From: Linyphia triangularis
Taxonomy: Eukaryota; Arthropoda; Arachnida; Araneae; Linyphiidae
Direction of reading: 5' to 3'
Length of the DNA stretch: 64,000 bases
Assembly: GCA_963978545.1 (NCBI GenBank)
Contig: OZ021722.1
Span: 107,423,942 to 107,487,941 of the forward strand
A program made the translations under genes and the position numbers. Each line of letters opens with the position of its first letter. Within the stretch, counting starts at the first letter, position 1. Positions 22,854 through 34,726 of this stretch are shown here, one piece after another. A model generated the notes under the pieces. The model worked only from the letters and a program-made list of their open reading frames with translations. It was not told the DNA's origin and did no database searches.

Positions 22854-23316
22854 TGTTGCCCAAATTCTCTGTATATAGTTGTGAATAGTGACGTATTATT
22901 TTAAAATTCTATTGTAAATTATTTTATCTTATTTTATTTATTAACAGCGATAATACAGGTTAGAAAAAGGTGGCAACACCTAAAGCAATCGGGAAATTTC
23001 AAGATATTTCTTTTATTTATCGAGTTGGATGGATGTTTCGAGAATGTTCTCAAGCGCCTGTATAAATAAGACCGCAGATCGGGAAAGTTTTTCGTTTGAC
23101 TTCGGAACTCGATGAAAGCGGATCGCTTTTCCTACCTATTGGAGTGAACATGTATAATCGCTGTATTCAAAGTTGTTTTTATTGAAGCTTGTGTTGAAGC
23201 TTGGTAGCGATTGCACTGTTCTTCGAATGACTTTTGTGTGTTTTCTGCAGTGAATAAATAATAGTTTTTATCTTAAAAACTGTGCCATCATTGCCTCAGT
23301 GGAAAAATTCATAACA
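22854..23316 (+). mobile_element. Solo LTR, family 1, copy 1
   Basis: 463 bp, TGTTGCCCAAATTC...AATTCATAACA, i.e. TG..CA ends. It is flanked by ATAT on both sides (22850-22853, 23317-23320). It contains a TATA-like CCTGTATAAATAAG near 23058 and AATAAATAATAG polyadenylation signals near 23254. There is no internal retroelement sequence next to it, so it is a recombined solo LTR. The 4-bp duplication fits Gypsy or BEL-type integration. Confidence 0.85.
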
Positions 23317-23394
23317 ATATTCTAAAGAGTGGCTGAGGTTCATACATCAGCGATAACATATATAACCAATACACATTAAAGGTACATTTCCTAT

Positions 23395-23855
23395 TGTTAT
23401 GAATTTTTCCACTGAGGCAATGATGGCGCAGTTTTTAAGATAAAAACTACTATTTATTCCCTTCAAAAAACTCATAAAATTTATTCAAAGACAATAGTGT
23501 AATCACTCTCAAGCTTCAACACAAGCTTCAACAAAAACAACTTCGAATACAGAGATTATACAAGCTCACTCCAATAGGTAAACAAAGCGATCAGCTTTCA
23601 TCGAAGTTCGAAGTCAATCTGAAAACTTTCCCGATCTCCGGTCTTTATATACCAGGCTCGTGAGAACATTCCCGAAATATCCAGCCAAATCGTCGAAAAA
23701 GAAACATCTCGAAATTTCTCGATTGCTTTAGGTGTTGCCACCTTTTTCTAACCTGTATTATCGCTGTTAAAAAATAAAATAAGATAAAATAAATTACAAT
23801 AGAATTTAAAATAATACGTCACTATTTACACTATATACAGACAATTTGTGTAACA
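23395..23855 (-). mobile_element. Solo LTR, family 1, copy 2
   Basis: 461 bp in reverse orientation, from TGTTACACAAATTGTC to AATTCATAACA on the minus strand, with duplication CTAT (23391-23394, 23856-23859). It lies only 74 bp from copy 1's TSD and inverted to it. Different TSDs show two separate integrations. Confidence 0.87.
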
Positions 23856-24104
23856 CTATTATCCCCAAAAAACTTTCTTCCATTCCAACAAAAATGCGTG
23901 CCGTTTCTCCTATGAAAGAACCTTCAGAAAGTGTTCTAAAAAGAAAATAAGAACCAATAAATATACTCCAGGCGAAGCGATATTTCAATGTATTTTTCCT
24001 CTTGCAACACTTTCATGCCGGAATATATATTATTCATATAAACACTCTTATATCTTGCACTTCGAATAAAGAAAAATGCAACGTCTTGTATGTCAGTTCT
24101 TCAA

Positions 24105-24252
24105 AGGTGTCCAGAACTCAATATTCTAAAATCTTTATTTTTAAGAACAGTTTTTAAAAAAAAAATTATGCATTACTGCATTGTGATTTGAAACTGAGAT
24201 AACTATTTTAAATTTTCCAAATTTAAAAAGTATGTTTTTTTTTTTTTTTAAT

Positions 24253-24294
<42 letters not shown>

Positions 24295-25266
24295 CATTTT
24301 CTAAATTTGATATGTTAACTTTTTTTAAAAAATAATTTCATTTTTGCAATAAACTACTTTTTATAATTCATATTTTAAATTGTCTTCAAGATTTTTCAAT
24401 AAAATATTTAGAATTTTTTTTTTTTCAAAAAAATAGTTTTTTTGCGAAAACTATATAAAACCCATAGGTTCCCCTTAAGGTCCAAAAACTTTTTAGAAAA
24501 AAGTTAAATCAAAATACACAATTCCTAAAGACAAATTAAAGAAATGTATATTAAAAATAACTGTGGAAAGTTTCACACATACATACTGTTGCACAAATTG
24601 TCTGTGTATAGCGTAAATAGTGACGTATTATTTTAAAATTCTATTGTAATTTATTTTATCTTATTTTATTTATTAACAGCGATTATACAAGTTAGAAAAA
24701 GGTTGCAACGCCTAAAGCAATCGAGAAATTTCGAGATGTTTCTTTTCCGACGAATTGGCTGGAAATTTTGGGAATGTTCTCACGCGCCTGGTATATAAAG
24801 ACCGGAGATCGGGAAAGTTTTCAGATTGACTTCGGACTTCGATGAAAGCTGATCGCTTTGTTTACTGGAGAGAGCTTGTATAATCGCTGTATTCGAAGTT
24901 GTTTTTGTTGAAGCTTGTGTTGAAGCTTAAGATTGATTACACTGTTGTCAGTGAATAAATTTTGTGCCTGTGAAGAGTGAATAAATCGTAGTTTTCATCT
25001 TAAAAACTGTGCCATCATTGCCTCAGTGGAAAAATTCATAACAATACCAAGTAGTTACACCAAAAGCCATCACTGAGAAAAACAGTTTCAAAGTTTCAAG
25101 GTAACATGTCAGAGAAACTGCTGTTATGTAACAAAATCTTAAATATTTCAAGTTCTACTAAATATAGAAACAAGATTTTTTTTAAAAATATTTGTAATAA
25201 TTTTTACAATAATATTTTTTTTTTTTTTTTTTTTTTGAGGATTTTAAAAAAATTGAGTCTCAGATA
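24105..25266 (-). mobile_element. MITE family D, copy 2, interrupted by LTR
   Basis: Starts GGTGTCCAGAACTCAATATT, the counterpart of the 18522 element's right end, and runs in reverse orientation. It includes the T/A-run hairpin (24231-24290). At 24587-25043 a solo LTR splits it between ACATAC and ATACC. Left flank TCAA (for TTAA) and a diverged right end are signs of age. Confidence 0.6.
24587..25043 (+). mobile_element. Solo LTR, family 1, copy 3
   Basis: 457 bp, TGTTGCACAAATTGTC...TTCATAACA, duplication ATAC (24583-24586, 25044-25047). TATA box in GGTATATAAAGACCGG near 24800 and GTGAATAAAT signals near 24950-24990. It lies inside a family D MITE, so it is younger than that element. Confidence 0.88.
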
Positions 25267-25354
25267 ATTCGGAAAACTACAACTTTAAAACAGTAATGTA
25301 TTCGCTTTAGTTTAAGGCGACGGAAGAAGTGCAGAGCCGAAACAACGCATCCGC

Positions 25355-25592
25355 TATACTAAACTTCAACTTAACTAGACATCACTGAGACGGTAGATCA
25401 TACCAGTGCTCATAGGTATTTAATCCATTTTGGCGGCGTGAAAGCATAATGTTCGCCAAACCACAAGAGAACAAAAGGCTCTAAGGTTTGGCGAGAATTA
25501 TGTCTTCACTCCGCCAAAATGGATTAAATACCTATGAGCACTGTCACGATCTACCGTCTAAGTGATGTCTAGTTAAGTTGAAGTTTAGTATA
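25355..25592. mobile_element. Foldback MITE family F, copy 1
   Basis: 238 bp. Left TATACTAAACTTCAACTTAA, right its complement. Almost the whole element is an inverted repeat (GTGCTCATAGG..CCTATGAGCAC; CCATTTTGGCGG..CCGCCAAAATGG). TA target as in Tc1/mariner-type MITEs (inference). Longer relative at 41478-41824. Confidence 0.78.
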
Positions 25593-26187
25593 CATAAAGT
25601 GCCCTCTTCTAGACTAGCGAAATTAGTTTATATTTATAAAGAATTTCTTTCTGATTCCAAATATTAAACAAAAGTTCTTTAAAAATTTTGTTATTTTAAT
25701 ATTAAGAAAAGAAAAAGCACCAAAACCTGTCCGATAAAAATACCTGTAGTTGTGACGTCATGACATCCTTCCGTTCTCTATGGTTAACGTGAGGTTTCTG
25801 CCAAATAGTTGGCGTTGGTTTGGTAGACAGTTGCCATATCCCGTACGAGTTGCGCGAAACTTTCAAAACTGGTTTCTGCTGTTGCATTTCATGCCTAGTT
25901 GTTCCAGATCAAGAAAAGTCATATTTAATTCAAGATGAATTAATCGTTTTCTGACCAAAGTCTAACAGGTGAACTTTGGGTGTCAAATTAAAAGAGGAAA
26001 AAAGAAAATCTCAGTGATCAGATATTTTTATGCTTATGGCCTTTTTTGAAACATTTTGAATTGAATAAAAAATATTTAAAATTGTCTATTGTAAATAAAT
26101 TTTAACTAAACTTTTAGTTCGAAACATTTTGATTTTGTATAAAAGGGTGAAAACGGTTCGTTAAGAAACGCCATCCAAGAAAAATAT

Positions 26188-26907
26188 TGTTGCGTGGACG
26201 GGTTCGAAAGATTTGAAGCCAAAGCAGATCAAAACTTGCATACATTTATTCCACTATAACTCATCACAGATTCTTTTACAACTCCAGAACTTCTCGTTCT
26301 AGTAGACAGAATACAGCTCTTTTCAGAACAATAGAGCACAAAACAGCAGTTAAAAACTTGACAACACAACTGCTCAAATCGCTGCAAAAGACAATGCAAT
26401 ACAGTTCGCTTTCGGAACTCTCTGAACGCTCACTGAGACTCAGTAATTCCAGTCAATTAATGGACACATCTAACAACTAACTCCATTATCCACTCCCTGA
26501 GCTTTTATTGGGGAGGTGAACATACGTGAACCTTGTAGAGGTAGATATTTGCAGAACTTTCCAGATCGTAGTTGAAAAGTCCTATATATGTACATGGGTA
26601 CCAAAAATGTCGCCAAATGGTCGCCAAGTTTGACTACAAAAATTAGTCGCCAAAACCGTCGCCAACTTGGCTCTATCTCGTCAATTTGGCGAGATTGCCA
26701 TTACCATAATGTTAAATGTCCTGCTCCTTAAAACTCGCTTCCCAACGTTATCTCTGTAAAACTCTTTATCAAGCATTAAGACCCATATTGCAGGGAAGCT
26801 AAGCTCAGACGAACTTATTGCACTGCCTTATGCGAGATGAACATAAATTTTACTATTTACAAAATTAACACTACGAAATATTTACAAACATACAAAAATT
26901 CGTAACA
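26188..26907 (-). mobile_element. Solo LTR, family 2, copy 1
   Basis: 720 bp; minus-strand ends TGTTACGAATTTTTGTATG and CCGTCCACGCAACA, duplication ATAT on both sides (26184-26187, 26908-26911). On the minus strand AATAAAAGCTCAGG near 26505 and GAATAAATG near 26250 are polyadenylation-type signals, supporting the orientation. No internal region adjoins. Confidence 0.83.
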
Positions 26908-26911
26908 ATAT

Positions 26912-27467
26912 AAAAAAAAATACAGTGAATTTGTAGATGAAATATAATTTTAGAATATCTACTTTCATAGAATACCTACTTATTATATTCTTCTTAGCAT
27001 ACATTTGTATAAGCATCTCTTATTACTAAGAAATAAATAGCCTATACTTTCTTAGTTTATCTTCTGAATGCGTCATTTCACACTTCTACCATTGATGAAC
27101 TGTTATTCTTCTCTCATTAAGTTATCAAAGTTGTCAGTGGAGTTCATCTACTACGCCGTCATACGGCGACATAACGAAGTTAATTACGATGTTTCGCAAT
27201 CAGAATTTTGTTATCCATTCAATGATAATAATGGAATTTATTAAGTTTCATGCATCAAATTATACGCACGAGATTTTTATTTCCAGATTGCAGGATTACC
27301 AAACATGCAAATTAACTGCAAAATGAGATGTGTGAATGCGTGTATATTTCACTCCCAAAGCAATGTCTCAATTCACGTAAGTGACAAATTGAATTGTGAT
27401 CGTAACTTTAAATGAAAATATCTTTAACGCACATTTCATTGCAAGGTCCAGATACAGTCAAACTTCG
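26912..27467. other. Non-coding, nothing recognised
   Basis: AT-rich single-copy-like DNA with no gene, repeat border or RNA signal that I can support. Confidence 0.4.
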
Positions 27468-27471
27468 TTAA

Positions 27472-28193
27472 GGGGGTCCGGTACCGAAAATAAAAAAAAA
27501 CTTTATTTATGTACATTTTTATGTCAAAAATTTATTTTATGTATGAGATACTATTTATATATCTTTGAGAAAATGTTTTTTTAAATATTGTGTTTAGTTA
27601 TTTAAAAAAAAATTAAAAACCAAGAAAAATCCATAATAATTGATGTTTGCGTATTTTGATATAAGTCAAGAAAAAATAAATTTTTTTTCAAAGTGAAAGC
27701 TTTCTGTAATACATAATTATATAAAGAAAATTTTGTCTTCACAGAATTTTGATAGGTAAATTAAAAAAAATTAAAAAAATTCTCAAAGTTAAAATATTGA
27801 AATTTTTGCTTTTTTTTTATGTTATCTTTTACGCTAAATGTTATATTTTAAAACAGAATTAAAAAAATAAAATTCTGTGAAGACAAAATATTTAAAACTA
27901 TATAAATTAAATGCTCCAAAAATTTGAATAGCCAATTGTTAATGGTTCTGGAGATATATCGATTTGAATATGCAACATTTGTGAAAAACACTAGTGCTCG
28001 AAAAACGCGCTTTAAGCAGACGCTTCAAGGTGCTACGCCCATTAGGGATGTTTAAATCACAGGTAATTTTGTGGTGTTCTAATAACCGGAGGAATAAGAT
28101 AAAAACATCATTCTCTTCAGGAATGTATGAACTATTTTTTAAAATCGGGAAAAAAAATTGGAATTTTTGAAGAAATGTCGGTACTGGACCCCC
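27472..28193. mobile_element. TTAA-target MITE family C, copy 2
   Basis: 722 bp; GGGGGTCCGGTACCGAAAAT at the left and TCGGTACTGGACCCCC at the right, with perfect TTAA on each side (27468-27471, 28194-28197). It is the reverse orientation of copies 1 and 3 and the best-preserved member, so the clearest for defining the family's ends. Confidence 0.88.
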
Positions 28194-28414
28194 TTAACCG
28201 TCTAGAAACTTTTTCATCTAATTAATGCAGATTTAAATTACTTGCTATTACTGATATTTTTTAGAGCATTTGCCTTGCAAGGCTTTTATTCAATACAATA
28301 GTTTAACGAGATATACATTAAGACAAAAAAATATGTAAGCATATTTACCCCTAACTTATTATTTAAAGAAGTGTGTTATTGATTTTTGCTTTAAATTTTT
28401 AATAAAACAGTTTT

Positions 28415-28760
28415 TACTTTCAATTACCCATATGTGTACATAGGATAATAAATGTATAGTATTCTATAATTTTTTTTTTTTTTTATTATTATTTTTTTTG
28501 CATTTCTCTACGTTTTGGAACATCTTGATTTCAAAAAAAGTGATCAAGAAAAATTTCTGTCTGTATGTATGAGTGTCTGTGGTCAGCATGACTCCCGAAC
28601 AAATTGAACTAGGATGTTGAAATTTGGCAAGACAAATAAGGTAGCCGCCATTGAAAACACCATGTTTTTCAGTAATTGATAAAAAACAGCTTCAACGATT
28701 TTGTCCACCTTCGAAATTCCATTGAAAATGCTTTAATGGCGTTAAAAGTTGAATGACAAT
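28415..28760 (+). repeat. Repeat family H, 5' half
   Basis: Starts TACTTTCAATTACCCATATG like the full copies and contains the same GTGGTCAGCATGACTCCCGA block, but loses similarity by about 28760; the 3' end is missing. Confidence 0.6.
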
Positions 28761-29657
28761 TTGGTGTTATATGACTTTACGCCAACGGTTATAACTTCAT
28801 ATAAATGGTCCGATTTACAAAATTCTAATTTTATTTTGTTGACAATAGTTGTGAATGTGTTTTCTATGGAGAATCTAATATATATTGTTATAAACACATT
28901 TTTATGCATATTTTAATCTTAATTTTTTGTTAAAAACTATGTATTTTTTTAAACTTTTTATTTAAAAACTTATAATTAAATAAGTATTGAAGCTAAATTC
29001 AAAATTCTCCATAGGAACATGCGTTAATATAATATCTCTTATTTGCAATGAAAATAATACTTCTAAGTTAATTACAATTTTATTTATGTATGTTCTAATA
29101 ATGTCCTAATTGGTCACTTTAATTGCAATTAGCTGATTAAAAAATTGACGGAAAAAAAGTTTATACATAAAAATGCATCATTTTTAATACTGATATACTG
29201 CTAAAAAGTTTGAAATTATAACCTAAAAATAAAGGAATATCATCTCAATTGTATATGTAACATTAATGGTTTCTTAAGTGTCATGCAATTTTGAACAATT
29301 CTTTAATTCAAAAATATCCATTAAATTTTTTTCCAAGTCGATAATTGTTGAATTTAAACGTACTTACTAATCTTGCAACTACGTACAATTCATTTTTTTT
29401 TATAACAATTTTATCACTGATAAAATATGTTCGACTGGATCTCACCGGAAAAGTCTCCAGGCCGCAATTTCATGCTTTTTATGTAAAAAAAAATCTCTTT
29501 GCATTCCACCGTCGTCATACAAAATCATTCAGAACTGCTTAGATTCTGATGATAACTTGCGTGGGTAAACTGCTTGTGAGGTTAAAATTGCGTTGGCTGA
29601 GCAAGGGTGTGCACTTGCACCCCCCCCCCCCTTCCCTTCTGAATTTGAAAATTAAAT
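28761..29657. other. Non-coding, nothing recognised
   Basis: AT-rich DNA; an 11-base C run near 29620. No exon-like structure or element borders found. Confidence 0.4.
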
Positions 29658-30661
29658 CATGGTTCGTACACTTGAAGGAGAATAAAATTCAAGGACTTTT
29701 TAAGAACTTTTCAAGGATGCGTTATCAACATAAATACATTAAAAAAAAAATCCAAATTTTTCTTATTGGCAAACAGTGCATGTTCAAATCGAGTAAACGC
29801 AACAAAAAAAATGTTTTTTTAGGTTTCAATGAAAGAAAATTTTAAGGTTACAGTTGAAAAAAAAAAATGTCCAATATATCAGAAGCAGTACTGTGTCCCA
29901 TAAAAGCAAAAGTAAAGTAGCTAGTACTCACTTGGATATTACGCTAATGTCGGATGTGAACACCCATTTGATTGCCTTGTTTCATCATATTGAGACTTTC
30001 TTCAAATAATAATACAAAAGTCTTATTGATTAAAATGTCTTCTAATCTACTCTAATGACTTGATTACAAGTACTGTATAACATGCAGGTGTTTTTTTTTT
30101 CTCCATATGAAAATTTAGAATTTAGATGCAATCGCGCTATTGGCGAACATGTAGTTACATAATTTATCAATGTTTTCATTTAATTTATAAGAGCTGGGAT
30201 TTTTTATGATTTTCAATGTCCATTGTATTTCAGTATTTAAAACATCGTTTTCAATTACATGCGCCTCCTTTGTCAATTTGTTGACCAAATTTTTTGAAAT
30301 TCTATATTGTTAGAAAATAAAATTCAAGCACTTTATACGTATTTTTACAGAATTCAAGGTTTTCAAGCACTTGAAAAAGAAAAAAAATCAAGCACTTTTC
30401 AAGGTTTTCAAGCACTTGAAAATGAAAAAAAAAAAATCAAACACTTTTCAAGGTTTTCAAGCACTTGAAAATGAAAAAAAATCAAGCACTTTTCAAGGTT
30501 TTCAAGCACTTGAAAATGAAAAAAAAAATCAAGCACTTTTCGAGGTTTTCAAGCACTTGAAAATGAAAAAAAATCAAGCACTTTTCAAGGTTTTCAAGCA
30601 CTTGAAAATGAAAAAAAAAATCAAGCACTTTTCAAGGTTTTTTAAAAATCTACGAACCATG
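29658..30661. mobile_element. TIR element with CATGGTTCGTA ends
   Basis: About 1,004 bp; left CATGGTTCGTACACTTGAA, right TTTTTAAAAATCTACGAACCATG, flanked by TAAAT on both sides. The interior near the left shows TTCAAGGACTTTTTAAG motifs related to the tandem array at 30350-30640. No protein recognised. Confidence 0.55.
30350..30640 (+). repeat. Minisatellite, ~46-bp unit
   Basis: CAAGCACTTGAAAATG, an A run, TCAAGCACTTTTCAAGG and TTTT repeat six to seven times (CAAGCACTTG at 30364, 30409, 30458, 30503, 30550, 30596). Each unit has a CAAGCACTTG near-palindrome. Length varies with the A run. It lies inside the TIR element; the open frame across it is a by-product of the repeat. Confidence 0.88.
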
Positions 30662-31778
30662 TAAATATAAAGTGAAGAAAAGAAGTATTTAACTCTGGAA
30701 AACGGAGGTTTGAAAGAGATTTTATATTTAATATAGCTGAAATTCGTTATTTAACAATTTTTTAACACTTCATTGAGAAATCTAATTAAAAATAGGATTT
30801 GAACAAAAGTAAATCACTTTCACCAATCAGAGTGTGATCTGCAACCCCTTTGAAAATAATTCTGCCATAGCCCATATTTGAGAGGATATAACTTAGTTAG
30901 ATTTATGTTTTGCTCTTATGTAAATTACATTTAAAAAAAAAATCAGTACGTACGAGCGGACTTCCGGTCGTAATTTCAGTCATCCGTTATGATATGTCAT
31001 TTAAAATGTTAACATAGGTTGAATGGTTTACAAAGTAAATATTTTCATTAAATGAGGTTAAATATTAATCCTTATTCAATAATTTTAAATTTTATAGTTT
31101 TTGAAATAATTATAAATGGTTTAGGATGATAGTAAATGATTTAAATGACATTGAATAAAATGGCATTCAATCATTTAAAATTTCAAAATTTATTCATTGC
31201 TTTCATGAGGCGACATTCTTTAATCTAATTTAAATATTTAAATTTATTATGCTATAATGAACTACTTTAATATTTTCAACTGTTAAATAACTCGAAAAGC
31301 ATTTGGATGAATAAAAAAAAAGTAGAATAACATTAGAAACATAATTGAATAATAAAAAAAATTCTAAACGAAATTTGAAACTTCCATGTAATAGATTCAA
31401 GTATAAGAATCAGAAAGAATTTATTTATTCATCAAAATACTCTAATTTTCGAACCCTTTTATAGGAATCGGTAGATTCGAATGACAGCCCTTACATTTGA
31501 AAATAAATAAAAAAAAAAGACTCTCTTAAGAAAAAGTAATAAATATGTTGGCATCACATTGCTCGTCTAATTTGAATTTCGTAACCATCGAGATGAGAAA
31601 AATGAAAATATAAATGAATATGTTGAAAGGGAATGAATTGAAAATTGGAAAATGTGCCTAGTATTTCAAAACAAAAAATACGAAACAAATATGTTTACAT
31701 ATTTACGATGGTGGCTTTCGGGTTGTTGTGATATCCTTTGAAACAAGTTCTTTCAATGATGTTTTCGAAATGCATTCG
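30662..31778. other. Non-coding, nothing recognised
   Basis: AT-rich sequence with ATTTAAAAT-type low complexity around 31000-31300. No gene seen. Confidence 0.4.
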
Positions 31779-31996
31779 AGTTTAAGAGAAAATCCTAGTA
31801 ACGGGTCATTCCCTGTACCCGCTGTGTTACAATCTTCTAGCCCAGTGCATTTAGAAACTACTTTGTTGAAAACTTTGAAATTTGGTGAGTTGGTGCGAGA
31901 ATGAAATAACATAAATTGTTTTCATTTAATTTCTATCGATTATAAATGAAAAAATTAAAATAGAAAAAAGCAAAGATAGGTGGAGCTACTGCATAT
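31779..31996 (+). repeat. Array unit, left remnant
   Basis: Partial copy of the ~313-323-bp unit found at 34727-36400 (GAAAATCCTAGTAACGGGTC, CTAGCCCAGTGCATTTAG, then GGTGGAGCTACTGCATAT). It ends exactly where the hAT-like element begins, and its last eight bases are the target duplication. It shows that the transposon landed in the first recognisable unit of the array. Confidence 0.85.
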
Positions 31997-34726
31997 TAGA
32001 GTGGGCCGAAAAAAATAAAGTTTTTTAGATCAAAATCTAATAGTGCGGAAAAGTTGCTATAGGTCGGTAGAAACCAAAATAAGCAAATATTTTTGAAATA
32101 AAAAAATATTTGACCCTTGCGCATCAAGGTCAAAGTTTCGAAAATGTTACCATTTTTACTCATTTTTCCATTTTTCTAAAACATTGCTTCTGAGATTTAT
32201 ATTTTTTGTGGTCTATCAATATATGATATATGAGCACTAAAGAAATCATTTGTCATAATTATGATATTCTAAGTCGAAGGGGGGAAGGAAGTGAGAGGGA
32301 GTATTTCATCTAAAATTACACTTCGACCATTATAGCAGTAAGGTTCAACTGACTATGAAGTGGGACATCGCGATTAACCCCTCACGCATACATTACGAAG
32401 TGTGCAGCTCTTAGCTCATTAAAATGACTCAGAACACTTCAAAAGGAATGTAACTGTCTGTTTCAGTTCATGTGAGGGTTCTTTTGATGATATGTACAAC
32501 CTTAGAACATTATTAGCAACCGTCAACCATCTAGAATTAGATAGAGGCCCAGGATCAGAAACAGCAAGATCTGGTGGACAAAATCCCTTTTGTATAGCTC
32601 GAGATATATTGATAAGATATTTTTGATCTTTACTTAGAACTGCTTCATCTAGAAGAGGAACTTCACACTCAATGCTTTCAAACTTAACAATTGGTAAATT
32701 TTTGCAGTCACGAAGTGCCTTCCAAATGGATCCAGAAAATGTGTTCGGTCTTGTAGTTTTCCCATCCAAATACTCAAACAAATGTCGGAATGGCAATTCA
32801 TTAAAATGCAAAAGACAAACAGACCATTGTAGGGGTCTGCGAAGATGCAGTTCCAACTTCCGTATTATTCCGTTCCTGCAACCAGTGTTTGTTGCTGTTC
32901 CGTCACATCCGACAACATCCAATTCACCTACGGATATGTTTTGCTGAGATAAGTATGAAATAATACTAGAACTGATTTCTGAGGCCGTACTTGACTGGTG
33001 AGATACATGGCCGATATAATTAGATCCTGGCTCCTGAATCAGAGAAATGTGTTCCTCTTTCACGACTCTACGAAAATACTTTTTATGGATCGGTTCCATG
33101 ACTAGTGTATCATCTTTATGGCCTTCAAAGTATAAGCCTTGAACCATTGTATTAAGGTCACACTGCAATGATCTTCTTGTCTGAGACTTCTGCCACCTTA
33201 TTTTATTTTTGTGTATCACCATTGACATATCTGACTCGGTTATTATGCCTATATTCCGAAGAACACTAGTCGCAACTGCAGCAGCTGCTCTGGCAGACAC
33301 ATTATACCTGTCACAAACCAATGCAGTAGATTCCAGTTTTTTCTCATCTGCGAAGTGGAAGGTAAATTAGGTGCTGATGGAAGAGACATTTCATCTGTAC
33401 TATCTGATTCTGTAGTATCCTCCTCGAAAGCGATATCAGTTAAATCAGTGGGTGTCTGGGATTTACTCTCAAACTCCGAAATGCCAGAAGCATTGAGTTC
33501 ACGTTGTCGTTCCTTCCTGAATAGCCTATTAGTAAGTTTTTCTGTTTCTTGGATATCTATGTTACCAATTCCACCAATTCTGTCATTTCTTTGGTCATGA
33601 AGAAATCTTAGCTCCATTACAGGTACTTTTCTCGAATTATCACAGCCACAAGTGATAGAAATGTGGCACTTGCAACTATAGGTTCTTTTTCCTTAGTCAC
33701 AAATGAAAGTCATTGGGCATTTGCAAGCTGCAACGTCGAAAAGTTTAGTAGCTTCCTGTTTCAGTTTCCTCAGCTTATTCTTGTAATTTTGTTTATCCTT
33801 ATCTCTATTGTATTACTTTCTCAGATTTTTGTATACGTCATGGTATCTACTAACCATTTGTTTGACTTATTGTGGGAATAGAGGCCATATCAAACAAGCT
33901 TTTGACTTTTCTTGCCACTGAATCAGCAACAACAGAAAAGTTGACAGTCGTGTAATTAGCTTCCAACGCCAACTCAAATCTTTTTTCAAAACAACAACAT
34001 AAAATGTCCTCGTATGTGTGGAGTTTCGATGAAGGTAAATCTTCTGGATTGCCAAGTAAGGAACAATTAAAGCCTTCCTTGTGATATGCTTTCTTGTTCC
34101 TTTCGTTTCCTCCATCGTGAATCTTCTTGAAGAAATATACACACAAAAAATTGATTAACAGAAGCGCACGAGCTCGCTGCAAACTAAATCACTAATAAAA
34201 TATGAACTGGAAGAGACACATTCTTCATCGCATAGACAATGAAAGGGGAATTCCCCTCAAAGAAAGAAAAGACAAAAACGGAAGACATAAGTGATTGGGA
34301 GGGGGTGAAAAAAAAAAGCTAAAGTGATTATTTATAGGGATTATGATTTACCCTAGAGATAGTATTTCTTTGATGCCTCAACGTTTTAATAATTTCGTTT
34401 TGTTCGTTTTCATTCGTTGGAATTAGTCCCCCCCCCCATCTCCTTCAACTTTGAATATCATAATTATAGCAAATGATTTCTTTAGTGCTCATGTATCATA
34501 TATTAATTGACTACAATAAAATATAAATCTCAGAAGCAATGTTTTAGAAAAATGGAAAAATACCTAAAAATTGAAACATTTTCGAAACTTTGACCTTGAT
34601 GCGCAAGGGTCAAACATTTTTTTATTTCAAAAATTTTTGCTTCTTTCGGTTTCTATTGACCTATAGCAACTTTTCCGCACTATTAGATTTTGATCTAAAA
34701 AACTTTATTTTTTTCGGCCCACTCTA
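31997..34726 (-). mobile_element. hAT-like DNA transposon with 8-bp TSD
   Basis: 2,730 bp. Terminal inverted repeats of about 270 bp begin TAGAGTGGGCCGAAAAAAA on both ends (left to about 32269, right from about 34453). The 8-bp duplication CTGCATAT stands at 31989-31996 and 34727-34734. Neighbouring array units contain the unoccupied site CTACTGCATATAC. TAGAG fits the hAT consensus YARNG, and 8 bp is the hAT target length. One broken transposase gene runs on the minus strand. The terminal repeats are much longer than usual for hAT. Confidence 0.85.
32419..34182 (-). pseudogene. Broken hAT-like transposase
   Basis: Reads from about 34182 down to a TAA at 32419. It is broken by a frameshift near 33850, two in-frame stops (33813-33815, 33693-33695) and a one-base frameshift in an A run at 33337-33342. 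Recognisable in order: an N-terminal part with FSVVADSVARKVKSLFD; a Cys-rich CKC...CKC...CGC region followed by KVPVMELRFLHDQRND (33710-33580); an acidic Ser/Thr linker; and the C-terminal 300 codons with GCDGTATNTG (around 32920), CLLHFNELPFRHLF (around 32810) and SRWLTVANNVLRLY (around 32510). The Asp in GCDGT and the CxxH followed by N-E-L recall the D and C/DxxH motifs of the hAT RNase H-like core. Similar proteins exist in many arthropod and cnidarian genomes as multicopy unnamed proteins (memory, unchecked). Dead. Confidence 0.7.

Noticed and set aside
22854..23855. Full-length LTR retroelement with paired LTRs
   Set aside because: The two LTRs are in opposite orientation, have different TSDs and enclose only ~78 bp with no coding sequence.
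30371..30664. Open frame of repeated FKVFKHLKMKK-type units
   Set aside because: Follows the 46-bp minisatellite; unit length variation and A runs make it a by-product.
31703..31912. Minus-strand open frame before the hAT-like element
   Set aside because: Falls in the array unit remnant; the same words recur in non-coding tandem units.
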